From the NCBI GenBank assembly GCA_041688015.1, contig JBDNIY010000017.1, positions 186,001-250,000 of the forward strand: a stretch of 64,000 bases of DNA. Direction: 5' to 3'. Under the pieces are notes generated by a model, which was given only the letters and a program-made list of their open reading frames with translations, did not search any database and was not told where the DNA came from. Position numbers and translations under genes: made by a program. Below are positions 50,047 through 58,680 of the stretch, piece after piece. This stretch comes from Parvibaculum sp041688015. Lineage in GTDB: Bacteria; Pseudomonadota; Alphaproteobacteria; Parvibaculales; Parvibaculaceae. Every line of letters starts with the position of its first letter. Position 1 is the stretch's first letter.

Positions 50047-51396
50047 TTGGAAACGATTTACGCTCTTTCCAGTGCGGGTGGACGCGCGGGCGTTGCGGTC
50101 ATTCGCGTGTCAGGGCCTCAAGTGATTTCGGTAATCGAAGCGATGACGGGGTGCGGCGCGCCTGAGCCGCGCCGGGCCGTGCTGCGCACGCTTGTCGATC
50201 CGTCACCGGGCTCTGGGCGCGGGGTGGTGCTTGATCGGGCGTTGGTTCTTTTTTTTGTGGGCCCGGAAAGTTTCACGGGCGAAGACGTGGTGGAATTTCA
50301 TGTCCATGGCGGGCGCGCTGTAGTGGCCGGGGTGCTGAGCGCTTTGGCGTCGATGGAGGGTGTGCGCTCGGCACTAGCAGGCGAGTTCACGCGGCGGGCA
50401 TTTGAGAACGGCAAGCTCGACTTGACGGAGGCCGAGGGGTTGGCCGATTTGATCGACGCGGAGACGGAAGGCCAGAGGCGGCAAGCGCTGCGGCAGATGG
50501 AGGGCGCGCTTGGGCAAATCTATGAAGGGTGGCGGGGGCGGCTTTTGAATTTGCTCGCCTATGGCGAGGCCTCGATTGATTTTGCTGATGAAGACCTGCC
50601 TGACGATTTGCTGACGCGGTTGGGCCCCAAGATTGCAGATCTTGCGAGTGAGATTCAAAGCCATCTGAATGATGGGCATCGTGGTGAGCGGTTGCGCGAC
50701 GGGGTGGAGGTGGCGATTGTTGGGCCGCCCAATGTTGGCAAGTCGAGTTTGCTCAATCGGCTGGCGGGGCGCGAGGCGGCGATTGTGTCGGATGAAGCTG
50801 GGACAACGCGGGATGTATTGGAGGTTCGTTTGGACCTTGGCGGGGTGCCGGTGACGCTGGCGGACACCGCCGGGCTTCGTGAAGCCGAAGGTTTGATCGA
50901 GAAAGAGGGCATTCGGCGGGGACTCGCCAGAGCTTCAAGTGCCGACCTGAGACTCGTCATGGTTGCAGCGGCCTCGGAGGGGGGGCTGGAGGGCGATTTC
51001 GCTTTGGCCCGGGACGGTGACCTCAAGATTTTGAACAAGGTTGATAGGGGCGCTGATAGAGACGCTGGGGGGGCTTCCTTGGAAGGGGTTTTGGCGATTT
51101 CGGCTTTGACCGGGGAGGGGATTGAGGCGCTGTTGGCGGTTCTTCGGACGCGGGTGGAGGCGCTGTTTGGCGCGAGCGAACATCCGGTGATCACACGAGC
51201 GCGACATCGTGAGGGCTTGGTTGATTGCGCTGAGGCTCTGGAGCGTGCGCAGGCGGGGCTGGCGGCGGGTTTGGATGCAGCTTTGGTGGCGGAAGATTTG
51301 CGGCTTGCGATGCGGGCTCTGGGGCGGATTACGGGGCGAGTGGATGTTGAAGATCTGCTAGATGTTGTGTTCCGGGACTTCTGCATCGGCAAATAA
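50047..51396 (+). CDS. mnmE: tRNA modification GTPase MnmE
   Basis: A 449-residue GTPase that, with MnmG, adds the carboxymethylaminomethyl group to wobble uridine. It begins METIYALSSAGGRAGVAVIR, has the formyl-folate domain with GEFTRRAFENGKLDLTEAE, G1 GPPNVGKSS (226-234), G2 DEAGTTRD, G3 DTAGL, G4 NKVD and the C-terminal FCIGK. The start is TTG 50047; the TTG at 49972 would add 25 unrelated residues. Partner mnmG follows after 135 bases that hold a parS site. Confidence 0.95.
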   Translation: METIYALSSAGGRAGVAVIRVSGPQVISVIEAMTGCGAPEPRRAVLRTLVDPSPGSGRGVVLDRALVLFFVGPESFTGEDVVEFHVHGGRAVVAGVLSALASMEGVRSALAGEFTRRAFENGKLDLTEAEGLADLIDAETEGQRRQALRQMEGALGQIYEGWRGRLLNLLAYGEASIDFADEDLPDDLLTRLGPKIADLASEIQSHLNDGHRGERLRDGVEVAIVGPPNVGKSSLLNRLAGREAAIVSDEAGTTRDVLEVRLDLGGVPVTLADTAGLREAEGLIEKEGIRRGLARASSADLRLVMVAAASEGGLEGDFALARDGDLKILNKVDRGADRDAGGASLEGVLAISALTGEGIEALLAVLRTRVEALFGASEHPVITRARHREGLVDCAEALERAQAGLAAGLDAALVAEDLRLAMRALGRITGRVDVEDLLDVVFRDFCIGK

Positions 51397-51412
51397 TGTT
51401 TCACGTGAAACA
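51397..51412. promoter_or_regulatory. parS centromere site 1
   Basis: TGTTTCACGTGAAACA, a perfect 16-bp parS palindrome, starts one base after the mnmE stop codon. Bound by ParB encoded at 55328. Confidence 0.95.
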
Positions 51413-51531
51413 GAGTCCGTTCAACAGAGGGGCGACTCTGGGTTGCAAAATTGTGATGCTTTCGAAAGTCTTTGACGGTGGGGGCGAAGGCGGCTTAAAG
51501 CATCGATAAATGCTGGGGCGCTTCCGCCCTG

Positions 51532-53415
51532 ATGGATGTGAGGCGAGACGTGGCTACTCCAGAATTTGATGTGATCGTGATCGGCGGTGGCCATGCCGGT
51601 TGCGAAGCCGCGTCTGCTGCCGTTCGAGCGGGGGCATGCACGCTTCTTCTGACGCACCGGTTTGATACCATTGGCGAGATGTCCTGCAATCCGGCGATTG
51701 GCGGATTGGGCAAGGGGCATCTAGTTCGTGAGATTGATGCGATGGACGGTTTGATGGGCCGGGTGGCTGATGCGGCGGGCATTCAGTTTCGGGTGCTCAA
51801 TCGGCGCAAGGGACCGGCGGTTCGTGGTCCACGAGCTCAAGCGGACCGGAAGCTCTATCGCCGCGCGATGCAAGCGGCCATCGAGGCTCAATCTGGGCTC
51901 ACCGTGGTTGAGGGTGGGGTCAATGATCTGATCGTTGAAGGCGGGGCCGTGGCGGGCGTTGTGACAGAGGACGGACGGCGGTTCAAGACGCGGCGCGTGG
52001 TTCTGACGAGCGGGACTTTTCTCCGAGGCATGATTCATATTGGCACAGAACGCATTCCGGCAGGGCGCGTGGGCGAGGCCCCGGCTTTGGGCCTGTCGGA
52101 TCGGCTGTACGCCCTGGGGTTCCAGCTTGGGCGATTGAAGACCGGGACACCGGCGCGCTTGGCGGGCGACAGCATCGATTGGCGTAACCTTGGCGTTCAA
52201 CCGGGCGATACGCCGCCGGTGCCATTCTCTTTTTTGACACGCGAGATCACGACGCCGCAGATCAATTGCCACATCACGCGGACGACGCAAGCGACGCATG
52301 AAATCATCGAGGCGAACCTCAAATATTCGCCGGTCTATTCAGGCCAGATTAAGGGGGTGGGACCACGCTATTGTCCGTCGATTGAGGACAAGGTGGTGCG
52401 GTTTAAAGAACGCGACAGTCATCAAATCTTCCTAGAGCCAGAAGGATTAGATGATGACACGATCTATCCTAATGGCATTTCGACGGCGCTGCCGGAGGCT
52501 GTTCAGCTGGCCTTTATGAAGACCATTCCAGGGCTTGAGAATGTGGTGATGCGGCGAGCTGGCTATGCCATCGAATATGACTATATCGATCCGCGCGAGC
52601 TGCGCCCGACGCTGGAGACACGGCGATTGCCGGGGCTCTATTTAGCCGGCCAAATTAACGGCACGACAGGATACGAAGAAGCGGCGGCACAGGGACTGAT
52701 GGCGGGGCTGAATGCGGCGCTGGCCGAGCGCGGGGCAGAGCCGGTGGTTCTGGATCGGGCACAGGCCTACATCGGCGTGCTGGTTGACGATCTGATTACG
52801 CGCGGTGTGAGTGAGCCTTATCGGATGTTTACGTCGCGGGCCGAATATCGATTGACGTTACGGTCTGACAATGCCGATCAGCGATTGACGCCGCTGGGGT
52901 TGGCGCTTGGTGTGGTGGGGCCGGAAAGGGCAGAGGTCTTTGGGGCGAAGGCTGTGGCGCTGGAGGCGGCCAAACAAATGGCGCGGGAAAGCCGGCTGTC
53001 GCCCAACGAGCTTATGAAGAGGGGCTTCAGGGTCAATCAAGACGGCGTGGCGCGCAGCATTAGCGATCTGCTGGGGCACCCTGAGATTGATCTGGCGGCG
53101 CTGGGCGCGGTGTGGCCCGCGCTTTTGGAGCTTGAGCCAGAGATCGCTGAGCAGCTTGAGATTGAAGCTCAATATGCGGGTTATTTGACGCGCCAGCAGT
53201 CCGATATTTCATCATTCCGTAAGGACGAGGGATTGCGTATCCCTGATGGGTTGGATTTTGATGTGGTGGCGGGGTTGTCGAGTGAGGCCCGGTTGAAACT
53301 CGGACGGGCACGACCGGCCACATTGGGGCAGGCGGCGCGGGTGGATGGCGTGACCCCGGCGGCCTTGACGTCGCTGATGGTTCACATCAAACAAAGAGCG
53401 CGGCGGACGGCGTGA
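51532..53415 (+). CDS. mnmG: tRNA uridine-5-carboxymethylaminomethyl modification enzyme MnmG (GidA)
   Basis: A 627-residue flavoprotein partner of MnmE. FAD loop VIGGGHAGCEAA (17-28), GEMSCNPAIGGLGKGHLVRE, the GTPARLAGDSIDW segment with active-site region, TRTTQATHEIIEANL and PRYCPSIEDKVVRF, and the C-terminal helical domain for tRNA. Full length and complete. ATG 51532 is used, with in-frame alternatives a few codons later. Part of the mnmE-mnmG-rsmG-parA-parB order. Confidence 0.97.
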   Translation: MDVRRDVATPEFDVIVIGGGHAGCEAASAAVRAGACTLLLTHRFDTIGEMSCNPAIGGLGKGHLVREIDAMDGLMGRVADAAGIQFRVLNRRKGPAVRGPRAQADRKLYRRAMQAAIEAQSGLTVVEGGVNDLIVEGGAVAGVVTEDGRRFKTRRVVLTSGTFLRGMIHIGTERIPAGRVGEAPALGLSDRLYALGFQLGRLKTGTPARLAGDSIDWRNLGVQPGDTPPVPFSFLTREITTPQINCHITRTTQATHEIIEANLKYSPVYSGQIKGVGPRYCPSIEDKVVRFKERDSHQIFLEPEGLDDDTIYPNGISTALPEAVQLAFMKTIPGLENVVMRRAGYAIEYDYIDPRELRPTLETRRLPGLYLAGQINGTTGYEEAAAQGLMAGLNAALAERGAEPVVLDRAQAYIGVLVDDLITRGVSEPYRMFTSRAEYRLTLRSDNADQRLTPLGLALGVVGPERAEVFGAKAVALEAAKQMARESRLSPNELMKRGFRVNQDGVARSISDLLGHPEIDLAALGAVWPALLELEPEIAEQLEIEAQYAGYLTRQQSDISSFRKDEGLRIPDGLDFDVVAGLSSEARLKLGRARPATLGQAARVDGVTPAALTSLMVHIKQRARRTA

Positions 53416-53475
53416 AGATTGCGCCTCTCTTGCGTGGTATGACTCGGTCTTCCCCTATATATAGTGTCGGTAACC

Positions 53476-54129
53476 ATGCAAGTCATTGATGCGGAATCTT
53501 TTTTTGTCGTTTCTGGTGTTTCACGTGAAACAATGGAGCGGCTCAAGGCCTATGAAGTCCTGCTTTTGAAATGGCAGAAGAGCATTAATCTGGTTTCGTC
53601 AGCGACGCTGACTCATCTTTGGGATCGCCATATGTGGGATTCTGCCCAACTTGTGGCTATGGTGCCCGAGGCGGCAAGGCGCTGGCTCGATATTGGGAGC
53701 GGGGCGGGGTTTCCAGGGCTGGTGGTGGCGGCGATGCTGCGAGAGCGGGCCGGCTTTCAGATGGATTTGATCGAGAGCGACCAGCGCAAGGGTATTTTTA
53801 TGCGTGAGGCGGCACGGGTGATGGATCTCTCCGTAGTGGTTCACAGCGTCCGGGTTGAGGATTGGAAGCCGGAGGAGGGGGCTCTGCCGGACGTTATTAG
53901 TGCACGGGCGCTGGCCCCATTAGGGCAAATATTGCGTTGGACATCACCTTTTTGGGGAAAAACAACGATTGGGCTGTTTCCTAAGGGTCAGATGGCCAAG
54001 GAAGAATTGACGCAAACGCGGAAAGATTGGATATTTGAAGCTGAAGCCATTGCCAGCCAATCGGACAGTTCCGGTACGGTGTTGAAGCTTTGGGGGCTCA
54101 AAGATGCAAATCACGGACGCGACGCCTGA
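53476..54129 (+). CDS. rsmG: 16S rRNA (guanine-527-N7) methyltransferase RsmG
   Basis: A 217-residue SAM methyltransferase (GidB). SGVSRETMERLKAYEVLLLK then WQKSINLVSS, LWDRHMWDSAQL, the SAM loop LDIGSGAGFPGLV, and DVISARALAPLGQIL identify it. Start ATG 53476, or GTG 53464 four codons earlier. A perfect parS lies inside the coding sequence at 53517-53532, encoding GVSRET, so the site constrains that segment. The end overlaps parA by 26 bases. Confidence 0.95.
   Translation: MQVIDAESFFVVSGVSRETMERLKAYEVLLLKWQKSINLVSSATLTHLWDRHMWDSAQLVAMVPEAARRWLDIGSGAGFPGLVVAAMLRERAGFQMDLIESDQRKGIFMREAARVMDLSVVVHSVRVEDWKPEEGALPDVISARALAPLGQILRWTSPFWGKTTIGLFPKGQMAKEELTQTRKDWIFEAEAIASQSDSSGTVLKLWGLKDANHGRDA
53517..53532. 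promoter_or_regulatory. parS centromere site 2, inside rsmG
   Basis: Second perfect TGTTTCACGTGAAACA, 2.1 kb from the first. Translated as VSRET in rsmG. Confidence 0.95.
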
Positions 54130-55027
54130 CCTTGCCCATGCACCTGCTTCGGCCCCTGTGCCACCGCAGCGCATTGAGCCTTCGGTGCCTAAGCCACGCA
54201 TTCTAGTGCTGGCCAACCAGAAGGGCGGCGTTGGCAAGACCACCACGGCGATTAATCTGGGTACGGCACTTGCAGCTGTTGGCGAGCGCGTGCTGATTAT
54301 CGATCTTGATCCGCAAGGCAATGCCAGCACGGGCCTCGGCATCGGGCGGATGGATCGTAAGGTATCGGCTTATGATGTGCTGATCGGTTCGGCGTTGATT
54401 GAAGACGCTGTGGTGCCAACCAAAGTGCCGGGGCTTGATATCGTTCCCTCCACCATGGACCTGCTCGGCGCAGAGCTGGAGTTGGCCTCGGTGCCGCGTC
54501 GCTCGCATCGCTTGCGTGATGCGCTGGCGCGGATGCCGCGCAGTGGGCATGTGCGTCATGACAGCGACAAAGAGCGCGAAATGACAAAGCGCCCTTACAC
54601 TTATCTTTTGATCGATTGCCCGCCGTCGCTGAACCTGCTGACCATCAACGCAATGACGGCCGCCGACGCGATCCTGGTGCCGTTGCAATGCGAGTTCTTT
54701 GCGCTGGAAGGTTTGAGCCAGTTGCTGCGCACCGTTGAGCGCGTCAAGACGAGCCTCAATCCGCGGTTGGAAATTCAAGGCGTGGTGCTGACCATGTTCG
54801 ACCAGCGCAATAAGCTGTCGGATCAAGTGGCGAGCGACGTGCGTCAACATCTGGGCGATAAAGTTTATCGCACGGTCATTCCGCGCAATGTGCGTCTGTC
54901 GGAAGCGCCATCCTATGGCAAACCGGCACTGGTCTATGATCACCGTTGTGCGGGCAGCAAGGCCTATATGAAGCTGGCGTCGGAACTGATCCGGCGCGAA
55001 CGTGAATTGCGTAAGTCAGCGGCTTGA
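54104..55027 (+). CDS. parA: Chromosome partitioning ATPase ParA
   Basis: A 307-residue deviant-Walker ATPase. KGGVGKTT (40-47) with NQKGG before it, DLDPQGNASTGLGI (A'), YLLIDCPPSLNLLT (Walker B), NAMTAADAILVPLQCEFFAL and the C-terminal VIPRNVRLSEAPSYGKP. It moves ParB-parS complexes. Oddity: between RDALARMP and PYTYLLIDCPP lies an extra charged stretch, RSGHVRHDSDKEREMTKR, about 20 residues longer than in most ParA proteins. Start ATG 54104 overlaps rsmG by 26 bases. Confidence 0.95.
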   Translation: MQITDATPDLAHAPASAPVPPQRIEPSVPKPRILVLANQKGGVGKTTTAINLGTALAAVGERVLIIDLDPQGNASTGLGIGRMDRKVSAYDVLIGSALIEDAVVPTKVPGLDIVPSTMDLLGAELELASVPRRSHRLRDALARMPRSGHVRHDSDKEREMTKRPYTYLLIDCPPSLNLLTINAMTAADAILVPLQCEFFALEGLSQLLRTVERVKTSLNPRLEIQGVVLTMFDQRNKLSDQVASDVRQHLGDKVYRTVIPRNVRLSEAPSYGKPALVYDHRCAGSKAYMKLASELIRRERELRKSAA

Positions 55028-55327
55028 GGTTTGGTGCTTGAGATGGGGCGCTGAAAGGCACTTTAAGAACGCCGGTTAATGCGCTGTAAAGCCTTTTGAA
55101 TTTGGTCATACGCCAAGCCCTACTTTCAATGCGCGTGAAAAAGCGCTGGGAAAGATTGACGAAAGCAGGTGCGGCACTGGCCATACCTGTAAGATAGACG
55201 GGGGAGAGGATGGCTTGATCCTTATCACTCCGTTAACGGACGAGCCAAACGGGTGGCGCGTTTGGTGAATGATGTAAGCGTTTCGCGACGCATAAGACAA
55301 TGACCTGACGAAGATATGGGGACTAGA
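55028..55327. other. parA-parB spacer
   Basis: 300 bases without a gene, unusually long for parA-parB. The 12-bp perfect palindrome TCCGTTAACGGA is at 55229-55240, and GGGGGAGAGG precedes it. parB may have its own promoter here; none matches a consensus well. Confidence 0.5.
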
Positions 55328-56245
55328 ATGATGGCAGAGGAAAGCCCAAGCCGCCTCGGACGTGGCCTTGCCGCCTTGATCGGAGATGACGCGGCCTTTG
55401 CGTTGGGCGACGAACGGGCGCCAAGCCCTCGCGGCGTGCGCGAAGTGCCGATTGAATTTCTCCGACCCAATCCGTTCCAGCCGCGTCATATTTTTCGCGA
55501 GGAAGAACTAGCCGACCTGTCGAATTCGATCCGCGAGCAGGGCATCTTGCAGCCCATCGTGGTGCGCCCGGTAAAGGGCGAGGTTGACGCTTTTGAAATC
55601 GTGGCGGGCGAACGCCGCTGGCGTGCCGCCCAACAAGCGCAGCTCCATCAAGTGCCGATCCTCGTCAAGGATCTGACCGACGCGCAGTCGCTCGAAATCG
55701 CCATCATCGAAAATGTGCAGCGCGCCGATCTGAACGCGGTCGAAGAAGCGGCAGGCTACGACAGGTTGATGCAGCAGTTCGACTATACGCAAGACAAGGT
55801 GTCCAAGCTCATCGGCAAGAGCCGCAGCCATGTCGCCAATACGATGCGGCTGCTGAGCCTACCCGCCTCGGTGCGTAATCTGATCGAGGATGGATCGCTG
55901 ACGGCAGGCCATGCCCGGCCGCTGATCGGCAATGATGATGCAGAAAAACTGGCGCGTGAAATCGTCGCCAAGAAAATGAGCGTGCGTGAAGCCGAGGCGT
56001 TGGTGAAAAAGCCAAGCAGCGGAACGACGGCGGCGCGCAAGAGCGGCACGTCATCTTCCAAGGGAGCCAAGGACGCTGACACTGAGGCATTGGAGCGCAA
56101 TATTTCCGAGCAACTCGGCCTCAAGGTCGAAGTCAATCATGCGGGCGAGGAGGGCGGCGAGGTGCGCGTCACCTATAAATCGCTTGAGCAGCTTGATGAA
56201 ATTTGCCGCCGTTTGGCGGGGCGGACGGCTCAGAAAATGAACTAA
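55328..56245 (+). CDS. parB: Chromosome partitioning protein ParB
   Basis: A 305-residue CTP-dependent clamp. SRLGRGLAALIGD at the start (ParA contact), VPIEFLRPNPFQPR, the CTP-binding motifs GERRWR (94-99) and ENVQR (128-132), HTH QDKVSKLIGKSRSHVANTMR for parS, and a C-terminal dimer domain. It would load on the two parS sites 2-4 kb upstream. ATG 55328 is preferred, with GGGGA before it; ATG 55316 is four codons upstream. Convergent with the methyltransferase gene. Confidence 0.96.
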   Translation: MMAEESPSRLGRGLAALIGDDAAFALGDERAPSPRGVREVPIEFLRPNPFQPRHIFREEELADLSNSIREQGILQPIVVRPVKGEVDAFEIVAGERRWRAAQQAQLHQVPILVKDLTDAQSLEIAIIENVQRADLNAVEEAAGYDRLMQQFDYTQDKVSKLIGKSRSHVANTMRLLSLPASVRNLIEDGSLTAGHARPLIGNDDAEKLAREIVAKKMSVREAEALVKKPSSGTTAARKSGTSSSKGAKDADTEALERNISEQLGLKVEVNHAGEEGGEVRVTYKSLEQLDEICRRLAGRTAQKMN

Positions 56246-56317
56246 CCCAGTAATGGCGCTCCAGAATGCGCCGTTGGGAAATTTCTGAACAAATTTTATT
56301 CGCCACTGGCGTAAAAT

Positions 56318-56968
56318 TTAGCCAGATTTGCGCATGGTGATGGCGATCCAGGGCATCTGCATGCCGCCAAAGCTGTCGCCGCTATATTCCTGCACGGATT
56401 CGGTTTTCCAGCTTGCGGATCGCCGGTAGAGTTCAAGAAGCTCATCGCGCGATGGAAAATTGAAATAGCGGCCATGCTCGTCTCTGCCCGCCCCATTGCC
56501 CGTCTTGTAGCTGGCAAAATGTAGCCCGCCGGGTTTGAGCGCCTTGAAGATGAGCGCGAGAACATCGCTCAGTCCTCCGCGCGGTACGTGCAATAGGCTG
56601 GCGCTGGCCCATATCCCATCATAGACCTCCACGGCATCAAGTTCATCAAACGGCATGATGCGCACAGGTCGATTTAGTCGTGCCTGCGCCGCGCGAGCGA
56701 TTTCGGCGACGCCGTCGGTTGGCTCGACTTTGAAACCGGCGGCAATCATCGCTTCGGCATCCCGGCCGCTACCGCAGCCAAGTTCAAGAATTCGAGATCC
56801 CGGTTTTAGCTTTTCAAGAAATCCCGCGAGATTGCGGTTCGCACCGCTCGCACCACTCGCGCTATAGGTCTGTGCCGTCTCCGCGTAGAAACGAAGCGTC
56901 GCGCGGTCGAGCATCGGTGATTGCCTGTCGGACCTTGGGGGTTTTGCCATATCCAGACTCTCACCCAT
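56318..56968 (-). CDS. Class I SAM-dependent methyltransferase
   Basis: A 216-residue methyltransferase. SAM motif I is RILELGCGSGRDAEAMIAAG, motif II DGIWASASLLHVPRGGLSDV, then LIFKALKPGGLHFASYKTG. The pattern with RDEHGRYFNFPSRDELLEL resembles the TehB/UbiG-like small methyltransferases; the substrate is not clear. Downstream of holA on the same strand, 23 bases apart, so probably co-transcribed with leuS-lptE-holA. Start ATG 56968 or 56950. Confidence 0.82.
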   Translation of the reverse strand: MGESLDMAKPPRSDRQSPMLDRATLRFYAETAQTYSASGASGANRNLAGFLEKLKPGSRILELGCGSGRDAEAMIAAGFKVEPTDGVAEIARAAQARLNRPVRIMPFDELDAVEVYDGIWASASLLHVPRGGLSDVLALIFKALKPGGLHFASYKTGNGAGRDEHGRYFNFPSRDELLELYRRSASWKTESVQEYSGDSFGGMQMPWIAITMRKSG

Positions 56969-56991
56969 TTTTCTGCCCTCATGTGGTTCTT

Positions 56992-58035
56992 TTATCGCCG
57001 CGCCGCATTGGCGGCTTGAGCGATGCGCATGATAGTTTGGCCGCAGATGGCGCGGTCGGGCAGGCCGGTTGTTTTCAACTGGCCGTCGGCTTCGGCGATG
57101 ATGGCTAGGGCGCGATCAATGCGCCGTCTTGTCCATAGGGTGAGATGGCGTTGTATTTTTGGGCGGCGGCTGAAATGAACCATGGGACGCATCGCACTGA
57201 CGATGCTTTCCGGGGTCTGGCCATTTTCAATGCTGACCATGGCGAGATGAAGCTGGATCAGATGCCGCGCCAGTGCATTCAGCATAACGACCGGGCTGAC
57301 ATCGCCGTTGCGGGCGCGCGCAAGCGCGACATCGAGCGCGGCCAGCTCACCGCCGGTGGCCGCATCAACGACGGCATCAAGGCCGCTTTCGGCATTGTCG
57401 CCAACGCAAGCGCGCACATCGTCGAGCGTGACTTGAATGTTCTCACCCGATTTGTTGGCTCCCATATAGAGCGAGAGTTTTTCTAACTCGTTCAGGGTGA
57501 CGCCGCGATCGCTGCCGAGATGCGAGGTTAGATAGTGGAGCGCGGCGGGTTCGGCATTGAGGCCATTGTCGGCGAGCGTCTTGCGGATGGTGGTGGCTAG
57601 ATCAGCGGCGGTATCGGCATAGCAGGCGATAGCGGCCGCGTTGGGGCGATCTTCAAACAGTTTGCGCAAGCTCGATTTGCCGGTGAGTTCACCGCCCTCG
57701 ACCACCAGAAGTGCGTCACCCTTGGGGTCTGACAGATGCGCCTCGAATAATTTACTCATGCTGTCGCCAACATTGCGAATTCGGATGACACGCCGTCCGC
57801 CCAACATGGAGATGGCGGCGGCTTCATCGGCGAGCCGTGCTGGGTCTTGACGAAGATCGCTATCGGAGAGGTCAGCAATGCGAAAAGGGTCGGAAGGGTC
57901 TTCGACGATACTAAGCGTTAGATATTTTATCCGTTCACGGACTAAGCCTGAATCAGGCCCATATACCAGCACCGCACAGACTTTGGGGTCAGGTTGCGTG
58001 GCGAAGCGATCTGCTTCTCTGGGGCTAATCTTCAT
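56992..58035 (-). CDS. holA: DNA polymerase III delta subunit
   Basis: A 347-residue clamp-loader subunit. VCAVLVYGPDSGLVRERIKY at the start, DPFRIADLSDSDLRQDPARL, LGGRRVIRIRNVGDSMSK and LGSDRGVTLNELEKLSLYMG are the HolA pattern, with the C-terminal helical domain (FSRRPKIQRHLTLWTRRRID). It opens the beta sliding clamp. Placed behind lptE (12-base gap), the normal leuS-lptE-holA order next to parAB in alphaproteobacteria. Confidence 0.93.
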   Translation of the reverse strand: MKISPREADRFATQPDPKVCAVLVYGPDSGLVRERIKYLTLSIVEDPSDPFRIADLSDSDLRQDPARLADEAAAISMLGGRRVIRIRNVGDSMSKLFEAHLSDPKGDALLVVEGGELTGKSSLRKLFEDRPNAAAIACYADTAADLATTIRKTLADNGLNAEPAALHYLTSHLGSDRGVTLNELEKLSLYMGANKSGENIQVTLDDVRACVGDNAESGLDAVVDAATGGELAALDVALARARNGDVSPVVMLNALARHLIQLHLAMVSIENGQTPESIVSAMRPMVHFSRRPKIQRHLTLWTRRRIDRALAIIAEADGQLKTTGLPDRAICGQTIMRIAQAANAARR

Positions 58036-58047
58036 AAATTGATGATG

Positions 58048-58680
58048 CTATTTCAGTACCGTTTCGCCGCCCTTGGGCGCTGTGGTGCTGCTGGCGGCAT
58101 TGCCGGTTGGCATGGCGCCGCCGGGATGGCGATCAAAATAAATGCTGAGCTGCAGCTTGATGTCGGCAGCGACCGCTTCCGCGGTGCGCTTTTCAGCGTC
58201 CTGCCTGGCCGTGATATTAGCAAATTCAGATTCACTGCGATTGTAAGAGGTGCGCCTACGGGCGGTGGACTTGAACAAAGTCTTGCCCGTGTCGGTTGAG
58301 ACAAGCGTGAAGGGGACGACGAGCACAAAATTAGCGCGCGTGACCGAGGCGTCTTCCTGAATGGCAACATTTTGCGAATAGCTGTAGGCGCGTAGGTTCA
58401 ACTTGTAGAGCGGGCTTACTGGCTGGTTGCCGTCTGAGTTCAACGTGTCCAGCAAATTGAACTTGAGGCTGCGGCCGATGGCGGTGTCAGGCGTGTTGAT
58501 GGTGACGCTCGACAAGTCGCCGACAATGCTCGTCTCGACGCCGGTGCTGCCGTAAAGCGGGTGAAAGCCACAGGCTCCTAGCGGGGCGGCGAGGGCAAAG
58601 AGTAGAACGAGGCCAAGCGCAGATCGCAGCGGCGCTGCGACGCTAGCCGCTGCGCTGATCTGTCCGGCCTTAGACCACAA
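58048..58680 (-). CDS. lptE: LPS-assembly lipoprotein LptE
   Basis: A 210-residue outer-membrane lipoprotein, plug of the LptD translocon for lipopolysaccharide. Lipobox PLGAC followed by GFHPLYGSTG (the GF-x-PLYG signature), then LYKLNLRAYSYSQNVAIQED and SSTARRR-type beta strands. The start is uncertain: TTG 58680 overlaps the leuS stop by 11 bases; ATG 58731 would overlap leuS by 62 bases and give a very long pre-lipobox region. Between leuS and holA as in most Proteobacteria. Confidence 0.88.
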   Translation of the reverse strand: MWSKAGQISAAASVAAPLRSALGLVLLFALAAPLGACGFHPLYGSTGVETSIVGDLSSVTINTPDTAIGRSLKFNLLDTLNSDGNQPVSPLYKLNLRAYSYSQNVAIQEDASVTRANFVLVVPFTLVSTDTGKTLFKSTARRRTSYNRSESEFANITARQDAEKRTAEAVAADIKLQLSIYFDRHPGGAMPTGNAASSTTAPKGGETVLK

